A DNA stretch of 21,274 nucleotides from UBA2137 sp050251555 (GCA_050251555.1 JBFWMN010000031.1:1-21274); one strand, 5' to 3'; positions 14,078-21,274 are shown, counted from the stretch's first letter. The notes: generated by a model not told the origin, from the letters alone. A program made the numbers and translations.

Positions 14078-15613
14078 ATGACCAGTGCCCTCCGTCAGGA
14101 CAATGCGTTATTGCAGGAAACAAAGCCCGTTGATGAAACACGCGCCCTGTATCAGGTCGAACCGCTTTTGTGGGAAAAGGAACAATCGGATCATAGCGGA
14201 ACGGACTGGGCGTCACCTGCCAAGTTTCAAAACCGTACAGGCGTCAAGGAGCGCGGCAGCATCGGTTTGCCGCAAGTGGCGGAACCTGAAGTGATGCGTC
14301 ACTTTGTGCGTTTGTCGACATGGAACTATTCCATCGATAACGGCTTCTTCCCGCTTGGCTCATGTACGATGAAACATAATCCGCGCCTGAATGAGAAACT
14401 GGCACGCCTGCCTGGTTTTGCCCATTTGCATCCCCTGCAACCCACCGAAACAACACAAGGGGCGCTGGCCCTCATGTATGAGCTTCAGCACTGGCTTGCC
14501 GAGCTGACAGGTTTGAAAGGCGTGTGCCTGACTCCTGCGGCTGGCGCGCATGGGGAGTTGGCAGGTATGATGACGATTGCGCGTGCACACGAACTGAAAG
14601 GCGAAGGCGAAAAACGCCGTTATGTGCTCGTGCCTGATAGTGCGCACGGGACAAACCCTGCAACGGCTGTGATGTGCGGTTATCAAACGCGCACCATTGA
14701 TACGAAAGGGACGGGACGGGTATCTGTCGAGGCTTTTAAAGAGGCTCTTTACAAGACCGATCCGCAAGGCGGCGATATTGCGGGGATGATGGTCACCAAC
14801 CCGAATACGTGCGGGTTGTTCGAGCGTGATATTATGGAGTTGTCTAGCCTTCTTCATGCGGCGGGCGGCTATTTCTACTGTGACGGTGCGAACTTCAATG
14901 CACTGGTCGGTAAGGTGCGTCCTGCGGATTTCGGCGTGGATGTCATGCATATCAATTTGCACAAGACGTTCTCGACGCCTCATGGCGGCGGCGGCCCGGG
15001 TTCCGGCCCGATTTGCGTCACCGAAGAATTGGCGCCTTACATGCCGACCCCGATTGTCATTAAGGACGGAGACGGCTTCCGCCTTGAGAATGAAGGTGAA
15101 CGCGCCACATCGCTGGGCCGCCTGAAAGGGTTTCAAGGGCAATTCGGTATGCATGTCCGTGCCCTGTCTTACATGAAGTCACATGGAGCCGATGGCCTGA
15201 AACAGGTTTCCGAAGATGCCGTTTTGCATGCGAATTACATTCTGGCGTCCTTGCAGGATCTCTACCATGTGCCTTATGAAGGCCCATGCATGCATGAGTG
15301 CCTGCTGACCGATAAGCGCCAGAAAGAACACGGCATCTCGACCATGGATATTGCCAAAACACTGGTTGAGGAAGGCATGCACCCGATGACGGTTTACTTC
15401 CCCTTGGTGGTTCAGGGCGCGATGCTGATTGAGCCGACAGAAACCGAATCCCGCGAAAATCTGGATCGTTTCATTACGGTCATGCGTGAAATTGCTGTGA
15501 ATACGGAAGAGGGCATTACCGACGCCTATCACGCTTATCCCGTCTCGGCCCCACGCCGCAGATTGGATGAGGTTAAGGCTGCACGTGAGCCGAAGCTGCG
15601 CTGGACGAATTAG
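14078..15613 (+). CDS. gcvPB: Glycine dehydrogenase (decarboxylating) subunit 2, GcvPB
   Basis: This is the PLP-bearing half of the split P protein. The 511-residue product shows SIDNGFFPLGSCTMKHNPR (about 85-103), LTPAAGAHGELAGM (about 151-164), DSAHGTNPATA (about 187-197), CDGANFNALVGK with Asp269, and the PLP lysine Lys296 in HINLHKTFSTPHGGGGPG. Length is normal. The start has a T-rich stretch instead of a Shine-Dalgarno sequence. Unlike the usual gcvT-gcvH-gcvPA-gcvPB order, the YgjV-like gene and the opposing microprotein gene separate it from gcvPA. Its last 41 nt overlap the convergent metallopeptidase-like gene. Confidence 0.97.
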   Translation: MTSALRQDNALLQETKPVDETRALYQVEPLLWEKEQSDHSGTDWASPAKFQNRTGVKERGSIGLPQVAEPEVMRHFVRLSTWNYSIDNGFFPLGSCTMKHNPRLNEKLARLPGFAHLHPLQPTETTQGALALMYELQHWLAELTGLKGVCLTPAAGAHGELAGMMTIARAHELKGEGEKRRYVLVPDSAHGTNPATAVMCGYQTRTIDTKGTGRVSVEAFKEALYKTDPQGGDIAGMMVTNPNTCGLFERDIMELSSLLHAAGGYFYCDGANFNALVGKVRPADFGVDVMHINLHKTFSTPHGGGGPGSGPICVTEELAPYMPTPIVIKDGDGFRLENEGERATSLGRLKGFQGQFGMHVRALSYMKSHGADGLKQVSEDAVLHANYILASLQDLYHVPYEGPCMHECLLTDKRQKEHGISTMDIAKTLVEEGMHPMTVYFPLVVQGAMLIEPTETESRENLDRFITVMREIAVNTEEGITDAYHAYPVSAPRRRLDEVKAAREPKLRWTN

Positions 15614-16664
15614 TCGCCTGAGGTTGGTTGGTAAAAAGCTGCATGTAGTCATCCGCACTGCAGCTTTGCTCTTTGAGCAGCATGAAACGGCCCGCCTGTA
15701 AAAACGCGTTGTCCAGATTGTCCAGCATGGCGAGGCGCTCCTCACTTGCGAGTGTGTTTTCTGCAGGGGCAATCATATAAGGAAGCATCGACCGGCGTAC
15801 GCGGTTATTCACGGCAGGCAACGTGCAGCCTTCCTGTCCCCACGTCCATGCACTGCGCAAATCAACGCGGCCTGTACTCAGGGCTTCACGGGCACGGGCC
15901 TGACGGGTTTCAACATAGGAATTGATGCGCGGCATGGAAAACCACGCGTTAAAGGCGGCAAGGTGAGCGGCCTGCGCATCTCCGCCTGTTGCACGGGCCT
16001 CTTCATAACGGCGCGTGATATCGTCATAGCACAGCGCAGTCATTTCAAATTGCTGAGGTTGGCACACTAAGGCATTGTCCCAAAATTGCGTATAGCCTTG
16101 ATCGCGCAATTCCCACAAGACCTTGAGCTTTGTGGCTTCGGCAAAAGCTTCGCCCGCAAAGGTGGCAAGATAGCTATTATCGTCATGCTCCATGAAATGA
16201 TGAACGGCGTCACCTGTCGCCTTGGTAAAACGGTGGGACAATTCATGCGCGAAAATACCGAGCGTGCCGGGCCCTTGGTCTTCCATCACAATGCGATTGG
16301 CTGATGGGCTGTAAAGCCCTGCGGCCGTTCCCAGAAAATAAGCAAAGCAAACTTCAGTCGGTCCTTGTCGCCCTGTTTGCGCTTCACTGAGAAGGGTGCG
16401 TCCTGTTGGCGTGTACCATAGATAGGATTTCATCTCGTTCATGAGATCGGAATGACGCGGATTGGTGTAAGCGTCTTCGGTGATGGGGGAGCAATCAAGG
16501 GCGGGTGGTTCAGCGCTAGCCTGTAAAACAGGGACAAAAATCCAGTTATCACTTAGGGCTGATGGCGTTTCGGGGGTTCTGCCGTCATCTGCAAGGGCAG
16601 GGACGCCCGCAAGCGCCAATGCGGCAGTGGTCACCGAAGCTGTCAGATTTTTGAAAATACGCAA
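15573..16664 (-). CDS. Secreted HExxH metallopeptidase-like protein (DUF6782-like)
   Basis: The 363-residue product has a Sec signal peptide (basic start, hydrophobic ASVTTAALALAG, cleavage likely after Ala25 in PALA-DD). A zinc motif HELSH sits at 140-144, and AGEAFAEA with Glu172 and Glu176 follows 28-32 residues later, a gluzincin-like arrangement. Several Cys residues (58, 106, 201 and others) suit an exported protein. It resembles the putative metallopeptidase family DUF6782, known by sequence only. The start is a TTG at 16664, with AGGG about 8 nt upstream; nearby ATGs are out of frame. Its 3' end overlaps gcvPB by 41 nt on the other strand, so its Ser/Ala/Gln-rich tail is encoded opposite the gcvPB C-terminus. 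Confidence 0.75.
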   Translation of the reverse strand: MRIFKNLTASVTTAALALAGVPALADDGRTPETPSALSDNWIFVPVLQASAEPPALDCSPITEDAYTNPRHSDLMNEMKSYLWYTPTGRTLLSEAQTGRQGPTEVCFAYFLGTAAGLYSPSANRIVMEDQGPGTLGIFAHELSHRFTKATGDAVHHFMEHDDNSYLATFAGEAFAEATKLKVLWELRDQGYTQFWDNALVCQPQQFEMTALCYDDITRRYEEARATGGDAQAAHLAAFNAWFSMPRINSYVETRQARAREALSTGRVDLRSAWTWGQEGCTLPAVNNRVRRSMLPYMIAPAENTLASEERLAMLDNLDNAFLQAGRFMLLKEQSCSADDYMQLFTNQPQATNSSSAASAHVQP

Positions 16665-16794
16665 CGCATCATCCCTGTTTTTTATTATGTCTTCTTTTAA
16701 AGCAGACGGATCTTGCTGCGTCCAGTCTTTTCATAACAAAAAGGCCGTTATCGTCTGATTTATTGAAATATTGTTGCTTAGACATGCGCAAAAT

Positions 16795-16822
16795 TTGATT
16801 TTTGCGGTAATTCCTGTATATT
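16795..16822 (+). promoter_or_regulatory. Promoter of the 82-residue gene, leaderless geometry
   Basis: TTGATT (16795-16800), a 16-bp spacer and TATATT (16817-16822) form a good promoter. The -10 box ends exactly 6 nt before ATG 16829, and no Shine-Dalgarno sequence is present. Confidence 0.55.
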
Positions 16823-16828
16823 GATCCT

Positions 16829-17077
16829 ATGGCTAAGTTGACAAATCTACAGTCATTATTCGTTGGTCGCGCAGGTTCGCAGGCCGATCAGGATGTTGCC
16901 AATAATTTCTCGACAGTGGGACGTGAAACATTCCGCAAGGTCATTGCGGCTCTCAGTAAGAAAAGCAGATTTTTAAGACCTTTGCCCGGAATGCTTCAGG
17001 CGTATTTTTCGCCGCAAGCCGCACCTGTGGTGCGAAGTGGTGGTGGAAAAGGGCCATCAGAGCCACGCCCGCATTAA
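16829..17077 (+). CDS. Small basic hypothetical protein
   Basis: The 82-residue product starts MAKLTNLQSLFVGRAG, is basic in its middle (RKVIAALSKKSRFLR, about 35-50), and ends in a Gly/Pro/Ser-rich tail. There is no membrane helix or signal peptide. I recognise no family. Its promoter abuts the start codon (leaderless layout). It converges with the DUF155 gene, and the two stop codons overlap in TTAA (17074-17077), as at ligA. The well-placed promoter and the neat stop overlap support a real gene. Confidence 0.6.
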   Translation: MAKLTNLQSLFVGRAGSQADQDVANNFSTVGRETFRKVIAALSKKSRFLRPLPGMLQAYFSPQAAPVVRSGGGKGPSEPRPH

Positions 17078-17883
17078 AATCCGAGATATTTTTCCGCAAG
17101 CGTCATCAGAATTTCGACAACAATCAGGATTGTAATATACCATTCCACGCGGTGAGATTTCTGGTTTTGCAAAACGCCCAGCATCGTATCTGCCGTATGG
17201 AAAATAAGCTCCAGCTTTGTTTTTAGGGCCGAGTGGCGTTCCTTGATCTCGTAATCATCTTCCAATCGTGAAAAGAAACGCTCCAGATCGGGGCGATCCC
17301 ACACCAAATCAGGCTTATCGTGAATTTCCACCTGTCCGACAATTGTGCGCTGAACGGAGAGGGTGCTGCCGATTTGACGCAGTAGGTCTCGTGCTTGTCG
17401 GTTGGAGGGCGCGCCTGATTTTTGCATGCGCTGGGCAATAGGTTCGATCTTGTCAAATGTCTCACCGATCTGACGTTCGTAATAGGATAGCACCACATTT
17501 TTGGCAAGAATGTCGGCAATCACTTGCAAACGCTGGATATCGGCGTGCTTGATACGGATGAATTCGGGGGTAACGGCATCGTCTTTGCCTTCGACGACAT
17601 GGATATCAACGACATCATCTTCCATGGTGTCGTAAGGGTCGACAATAAAGGGCTTAAGATTTTCAAAAAAGGCGGCTTGTTCGACAGCGTTCAGACCGAA
17701 TGTGATCACTGCACCATAACGAAACAGGGCGGCAAAGCCGTGCTGCCCTGCTTCGATGACAAGTGGGTATTCAGCCAATTTGCCGAAACGGGCAATGTCT
17801 TTCAAATTCAGGCGCGATCCGAGCAATGTCGCCCGTGCGGTGGTAATGTCGCGAATATTAATGTTAGTGCTATCGTCACTCAT
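17074..17883 (-). CDS. RMND1-like (DUF155) membrane-anchored protein
   Basis: The 269-residue product belongs to the DUF155 family, which includes yeast RMD1 and mitochondrial RMND1. Features are the GFAALFRYGAVITFGL block (about 49-64), acidic DTMEDDVVDIHVVEG (about 85-99), RIKHADIQRLQVIADILAKNVVLSYYE (about 109-135), and a C-terminal helix YITILIVVEILMTL (about 249-262), followed by a short charged end. It should be held in the inner membrane by this tail. In eukaryotes the family supports mitochondrial translation; the bacterial role is unknown to me. AAGAGA lies a few nt before the ATG. It is divergent from xth. Confidence 0.85.
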   Translation of the reverse strand: MSDDSTNINIRDITTARATLLGSRLNLKDIARFGKLAEYPLVIEAGQHGFAALFRYGAVITFGLNAVEQAAFFENLKPFIVDPYDTMEDDVVDIHVVEGKDDAVTPEFIRIKHADIQRLQVIADILAKNVVLSYYERQIGETFDKIEPIAQRMQKSGAPSNRQARDLLRQIGSTLSVQRTIVGQVEIHDKPDLVWDRPDLERFFSRLEDDYEIKERHSALKTKLELIFHTADTMLGVLQNQKSHRVEWYITILIVVEILMTLAEKYLGF

Positions 17884-17945
17884 GCATCTCTTTCATATCA
17901 CAGCTATGACGGGGCTGCCAAGCGGGATAAGCGGGTGTCACTGAC

Positions 17946-17974
17946 TTGCAAGCTTTTCTGTTGCAGGGTACGAA
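17946..17974 (+). promoter_or_regulatory. Candidate xth promoter, leaderless geometry
   Basis: TTGCAA (17946-17951), a 17-bp spacer and TACGAA (17969-17974) form a weak promoter whose -10 box ends 6 nt before ATG 17981. The box matches are poor, but the spacing equals that at gcvT and 16829. Confidence 0.35.
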
Positions 17975-17980
17975 TGGGGT

Positions 17981-18760
17981 ATGAGCATTTTTGTCACCTG
18001 GAACGTCAATTCAATTAAGGCCCGCCACGATCATGTGCTGCGTTTTTTAGAAGAAACCTCGCCTGATGTTTTGATGGTGCAGGAGTTAAAAGGCGAGAGC
18101 TTCCCTCAAGAGTCATTCGAGGCGCTGGGTTATCAGATTTTCGTCAATGGGCAGAAAACCTATAATGGTGTGGCAACCTTTGTGAAGGGCGGTGGGGCCG
18201 AGCTGATTGCCGACACGCTGCCGGGTGATGGGACGGACGAACAGGCGCGTTTTCTGGATGTGTCGTGGCAAGGGCTGCGTCTTATTAATATTTACCTTCC
18301 CAACGGAAACCCCGTTGATACGGAAAAATACCCCTATAAGCTCAACTGGATGGAGCGTCTCAAGGGCTATGTCACACCTTTAAGAGCGGCGCGTCTCCCG
18401 TTTTTTGTTGCCGGAGACTTCAATATTATCCCCGAAGAGAAGGATTGTTTTGATCCGAAAGTCTGGGAAAATGATGCATTGTTTAAGCTGGAATCGCGTG
18501 AAAAATGGCGTGAAATAGAAAATTTAGGTTTATACGATGCGTTTCGTCTTTTTAATGGCGATTCCGGGCAATATAGCTTCTGGGATTATCAGGCAGGGTG
18601 CTGGCCTCAGAATAAGGGCATCCGCATTGACCACTTCCTTTTGTCTCCTGAACTTGTCGACAAGGCGCTTTCATGCCGCATTGATTCCGGACCCAGAGGC
18701 TGGGACAAGCCGTCTGACCACACGCCCGTTTTACTGGAGCTGGCGGCATCCTGTGCGTGA
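17981..18760 (+). CDS. xth: Exodeoxyribonuclease III
   Basis: This is the AP endonuclease and 3'-5' exonuclease of base-excision repair. The 259-residue product (268 in E. coli) has the EEP-fold motifs in order: WNVNSIKAR with Asn8, QELK with metal ligand Glu35, IYLPNGNP with Tyr105, AGDFNIIP with Asp146/Asn148, RIDHFLLSP with Asp217, and the catalytic SDHTPV with Asp246/His247. There is no signal peptide. No clear Shine-Dalgarno sequence precedes the ATG. It is divergent from the DUF155 gene. Confidence 0.95.
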   Translation: MSIFVTWNVNSIKARHDHVLRFLEETSPDVLMVQELKGESFPQESFEALGYQIFVNGQKTYNGVATFVKGGGAELIADTLPGDGTDEQARFLDVSWQGLRLINIYLPNGNPVDTEKYPYKLNWMERLKGYVTPLRAARLPFFVAGDFNIIPEEKDCFDPKVWENDALFKLESREKWREIENLGLYDAFRLFNGDSGQYSFWDYQAGCWPQNKGIRIDHFLLSPELVDKALSCRIDSGPRGWDKPSDHTPVLLELAASCA

Positions 18761-18846
18761 TTGCGCGAAGAGGGATTGAGGCTTGGTTCAAGACAGGCTA
18801 AGCTTTTTCCCAGTCACGCATTCTTGACGAGGGAGTAAGATTTATC

Positions 18847-19785
18847 GTGGGTATCTCATCATCTGTGAAATCATGGACACTGGGTGTCATTTTGGTCGGC
18901 GCAACATTGGCAAGCGGCTGTACATCCAAGGAAATCTTCCGTGAAGAGGCGGCTACGCGTATTGCGGCCCCTGTATTCTTGCAAAAACGCGTCATTAAAA
19001 CCCCGATGTTCAACATCACAGTGCGTGAGCGCGTCTATGAAGAAGGTCAGCCTGCGATGCTTTATATTGAAGGGGACGGCGATGACTGGCTGACTTTCGA
19101 AAAAGACCCCGGACCTGTGGATCCGACCGCGCTGCGTCTGGCTGCGATGGATTCCAAAACCAACGTGATTTACATGAACCGTTCCTGTCAGGAAACGGGC
19201 GAGGCAGATGAGTGCCCCTCGACCTATTGGGGCTCTTCCAAATACTCACCTGAGGTGATTGACTCCATGAGTGCGGCGCTGGATAATATTCGCGCCAACC
19301 GCCATGTCACAGGCTTTCACGTGATTGGTTTCGGCGGTGGTGCGGCGGTTGCCATCGGGCTTGCTGCACAACGTCAGGACATTCTTTCCATTCGTACAGT
19401 TGCGGGCATTCTGGATACGGTTTATTACGCGAATTTGAATAAGAAGCCGTACCCGGCCAATTCCATCAACCCGATTGATATTGCCCCGCAAGTGGCCCAT
19501 ATCCCGCAGCGCCACTTTGTCGGTCAGCAAGACCCCGAAGTGCCGCCTGCACTGTTCCATTCTTTCGATCAGGCGATGGGTCAGCCAAGCTGTTCCGATG
19601 TTTCGATTGTCGATAATGCCACGCACCAGCAAGGCTGGGCCGAACAATGGAAAGTTTTACTGGCGCTGCCCGTTGATTGCCCTGTGACCGAACAGCCCGC
19701 CATGATGGATGAACCGTTCGAACCAGCAAATAATCTGCCTGCACCCTACTATAACGTGAATAAAGGCGTCGGGTATCTGAAGTAA
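18847..19785 (+). CDS. Lipoprotein with alpha/beta-hydrolase fold lacking the nucleophile serine
   Basis: The 312-residue product starts at a GTG, with GAGGGAG about 11 nt upstream, and has a lipoprotein signal ending LASGC with lipidated Cys25. It follows the pattern of alpha/beta-hydrolase lipoproteins: PAMLYIEGDG near 69-78, the nucleophile-elbow region HVIGFGGGAAVAIGLAAQR at 158-176, RTVAGILD near 183-190, VGQQDPEVPPA with Asp229 and NATHQQGW with His260. Where the family has a serine (GYSGG), this protein has Gly163 (codon GGC at 19333-19335; one base from AGC). Asp and His remain. It is probably a non-catalytic or altered family member anchored in an envelope membrane. Confidence 0.75.
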   Translation: MGISSSVKSWTLGVILVGATLASGCTSKEIFREEAATRIAAPVFLQKRVIKTPMFNITVRERVYEEGQPAMLYIEGDGDDWLTFEKDPGPVDPTALRLAAMDSKTNVIYMNRSCQETGEADECPSTYWGSSKYSPEVIDSMSAALDNIRANRHVTGFHVIGFGGGAAVAIGLAAQRQDILSIRTVAGILDTVYYANLNKKPYPANSINPIDIAPQVAHIPQRHFVGQQDPEVPPALFHSFDQAMGQPSCSDVSIVDNATHQQGWAEQWKVLLALPVDCPVTEQPAMMDEPFEPANNLPAPYYNVNKGVGYLK

Positions 19786-19799
19786 TTGCCATAAAATAT

Positions 19800-19828
19800 T
19801 TGACAGTCCGCACTTTCGCTCTTATGAC
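19800..19828 (+). promoter_or_regulatory. Promoter of the 188-residue gene
   Basis: A perfect -35 box TTGACA (19800-19805), a 17-bp spacer and TATGAC (19823-19828) predict a start near 19835, leaving a leader of about 29 nt that contains GGGAAGG before ATG 19864. Confidence 0.6.
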
Positions 19829-19863
19829 AATCGCATATTGATTTCATGAGGGAAGGTAGCCGG

Positions 19864-20430
19864 ATGAACTGGAATATCGAAAATAAAAGCCTTGTTCACC
19901 ATTTCACACGCGGACTGGGGAACAGAATCTTTCCTGCGACACCGGTCTCGCATCAGCAATTCCAGACCTATATGCGCGATTTCAGGGATGCAGCCGAATC
20001 GTACTTTCAAACATATGTGACCGTCGAGACAACGGTTTCCAGGGGTGTTCCCCGCTACTCCACATGGGGAAGCTCCGATACGGTTGCAAGTGACGGCGCA
20101 CATAATCAGTCCATTGAAATGATGTCGACATGGTCGCTTGCGGATATTACCCCAGAACTATGGGAGCAGGCGGGTTATGTCGAGAGCGTATTGCGCGCAC
20201 CCGAAGCGGAACATCAGAAATACAGTGTGGGGCGTGCCACGTTTTTAGGTTTGGCACCACAATCGGCAGGCTTCCGTTTTGACCCGCTTCATCACGATTT
20301 TGCGAAGGTTCACGATTTTTGTGAGGGGCTGAAAGCTCAGCAACTTGGCGCTTTCCCCAGCACGTCTTTGGGAGAGGGACGCGTTGACAATGCCTATGTG
20401 CGCGTCGGTAAAGGCGTTGATCCGTTTTAG
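19864..20430 (+). CDS. Hypothetical protein, unknown family
   Basis: From ATG 19864 the product has 188 residues; an ATG at 19846 would add six. I chose 19864 because GGGAAGG (19850-19856) is well placed before it. The protein is soluble, with many His and aromatic residues (SLVHHFTRGLG near the start, FDPLHHDFAKVHDFCEGL near 144-161) and no signal peptide or membrane helix. I recognise no domain. It has its own promoter and ends 19 nt before the convergent tRNA-Thr. Confidence 0.7.
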   Translation: MNWNIENKSLVHHFTRGLGNRIFPATPVSHQQFQTYMRDFRDAAESYFQTYVTVETTVSRGVPRYSTWGSSDTVASDGAHNQSIEMMSTWSLADITPELWEQAGYVESVLRAPEAEHQKYSVGRATFLGLAPQSAGFRFDPLHHDFAKVHDFCEGLKAQQLGAFPSTSLGEGRVDNAYVRVGKGVDPF

Positions 20431-20448
20431 AGACATTTTCAAGGGAAA

Positions 20449-20523
<75 letters not shown>

Positions 20524-20543
20524 GTGCTTAAATCAAGCGTCTT

Positions 20544-20572
20544 TTGATAGTCAAAACCCTTGACCTTGTCCA
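20544..20572 (-). promoter_or_regulatory. Promoter of tRNA-Thr
   Basis: On the minus strand TGGACA (20567-20572), a 17-bp spacer and TATCAA (20544-20549) predict a start about 15 nt before the tRNA 5' end. Confidence 0.5.
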
Positions 20573-20622
20573 GACCAAAAAACGGGTTGGCGGTGTGATC
20601 CCTCAAAAACCCCACAAATTCC

Positions 20623-20651
20623 TTGAGTTTTTGATATGAATTTCCTATAGT
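20623..20651 (+). promoter_or_regulatory. Promoter of the 58-residue gene and dcd
   Basis: TTGAGT (20623-20628), a 17-bp spacer and TATAGT (20646-20651) form a good sigma-70-type promoter, about 37 nt upstream of the ATG at 20695. Confidence 0.6.
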
Positions 20652-20694
20652 CCGGCCTTGGTTTTTCGTAAAATAAAATGAGTGGGAAGCAAAC

Positions 20695-20871
20695 ATGAAC
20701 GCGTCATCAGGTGAAACACCCCAAAAAAGCGGTGCATCATGGCGCGAAAAGCAGGCTGCGAGCTTGCGCGAGAACCTCAAAAAACGCAAACTGATGATGA
20801 AAGCCCGCCAGCAAAATGATGCTGCCGATAGCTTGGATGACACTCTCACAGATGACGAAAAACAAGGATAA
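20695..20871 (+). CDS. Small basic/acidic hypothetical protein upstream of dcd
   Basis: A 58-codon ORF follows the promoter, with GGGAAG 5 nt before the ATG. The product begins MNASSGETPQKSGASWREKQ, has a basic helical middle (SLRENLKKRKLMMKARQ, about 23-39), and an acidic tail (DSLDDTLTDDEK). The pattern of an Arg/Lys-rich helix with Asn-Leu spacing resembles short alphaproteobacterial proteins found near dcd or murA, which have no known function. Seven nt separate its stop from the dcd ATG, so the two are co-transcribed. Confidence 0.7.
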   Translation: MNASSGETPQKSGASWREKQAASLRENLKKRKLMMKARQQNDAADSLDDTLTDDEKQG

Positions 20872-20878
20872 AAACCTG

Positions 20879-21274
20879 ATGAGCCAGAGCGCCGCCACAT
20901 CCCCGACACTGATTAAGCCCGACACTGCCATGGATGCCGTTCCCGGCATTATGCCCGATCACTGGATCCGCGACATGGCGCAAAATCACGGCATGATTGA
21001 GCCGTTTGCTGAAAAGCAAAACCGCGAGAAAGACGGTCAGAAACTGATTTCTTATGGCCTTTCTTCCTATGGCTATGATGCGCGTTGCTCCGATGAGTTT
21101 ATGATTTTTACCAATGTCGATAATGCGATTGTCGACCCCAAAGACTTTTCACACCAAAGCTTTGTCGAGCGTAACACGGATGTTTGCGTTATCCCGCCCA
21201 ACAGCTTTGTGTTAACGCGTACTGTTGAATATTTCCGCATCCCTAAAGACGTACTGGTCATTTGTTTGGGTAAA
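20879..21274 (+). CDS. dcd: dCTP deaminase, 5' part (runs off window)
   Basis: Dcd deaminates dCTP to dUTP for dTTP synthesis. The 132 codons present are open to the window end. The family core starts at IMPDHWIRDMAQNHGMIEPF (about residues 24-43), then ISYGLSSYGYDARCSDEF (about 57-74), AIVDPKDF, and VIPPNSFVLTRTVEYFRIP up to VLVICLGK, which is normally followed by the Ser-Thr-Tyr block. The ATG at 20879 gives about 20 more residues than usual before the core; ATG 20930 or 20951 are alternatives. AAGGA lies about 11 nt before 20879. Confidence 0.93.
   Translation, partial: MSQSAATSPTLIKPDTAMDAVPGIMPDHWIRDMAQNHGMIEPFAEKQNREKDGQKLISYGLSSYGYDARCSDEFMIFTNVDNAIVDPKDFSHQSFVERNTDVCVIPPNSFVLTRTVEYFRIPKDVLVICLGK

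Noticed and set aside
14360..15154. 264-residue minus-strand ORF inside gcvPB
   Set aside because: Complement of a conserved gene; Arg/His/Cys-rich composition typical of a shadow frame.
19829..19863. Leaderless start at ATG 19846 with CATATT 6 nt before it
   Set aside because: No -35 box fits; the strong TTGACA/TATGAC promoter and GGGAAGG favour a led mRNA and ATG 19864.

Overview
This window reads as a stretch of core chromosome from an alphaproteobacterium of middling G+C. The evidence is the order lpxC-bamD-recN-ligA, a DUF1476 (F1-ATPase inhibitor zeta) gene beside purC-purS, alphaproteobacterial-style tRNAs, and a glycine-cleavage cluster with a split P protein. I cannot name the genus. 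I see no transposase, phage gene, CRISPR array or rRNA.

Layout. 1-73: tRNA-Met(CAT), minus strand, lacking its last base at the window edge. 236-5940: plus-strand run lpxC, bamD, recN, ligA (lipid A synthesis, outer-membrane assembly, DNA repair and replication). 5937-8275: minus-strand run of the zeta gene, then purQ coupled to an alpha/beta hydrolase. The 369-bp gap between zeta and purQ holds two plus-strand terminators with no plus-strand protein gene before them, and a possible 11-codon leader ORF. 8465-9583: purC and purS. 9570-9923: a small antisense membrane-protein gene. 10026-13594: gcvT, gcvH, a two-helix membrane microprotein, gcvPA and a YgjV-like membrane protein. 13717-13830: a very short Gln-rich microprotein gene on the minus strand. 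14078-15613: gcvPB from its own start region. 15573-16664: a secreted HExxH protein, antisense and overlapping gcvPB. 16829-20430: a small basic protein, an RMND1-like (DUF155) membrane-anchored protein, exodeoxyribonuclease III, a lipoprotein with an alpha/beta-hydrolase fold that has lost its nucleophile serine, and an unknown 188-residue protein. 20449-21274: tRNA-Thr(GGT) on the minus strand, a 58-residue basic protein, and the 5' part of dcd (dCTP deaminase).

How the genes work together. PurS and PurQ are small subunits of the three-part FGAM synthase; here they lie on opposite strands about 1.8 kb apart, with PurL outside the window. GcvT, GcvH, GcvPA and GcvPB are the T, H and two-part P proteins of the glycine cleavage system, which feeds one-carbon units into purine and thymidylate synthesis. 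PurC (purine) and Dcd (dUTP/dTTP supply) fit the same nucleotide theme. LigA, RecN and exonuclease III are DNA-repair enzymes.

Most unusual points: a probable small RNA at about 7750-7872; the Gln-rich microprotein; three genes (gcvT, the 82-residue protein, xth) whose candidate -10 box ends exactly 6 nt before the ATG, as expected for leaderless mRNAs; and the Ser-to-Gly pseudo-hydrolase lipoprotein.
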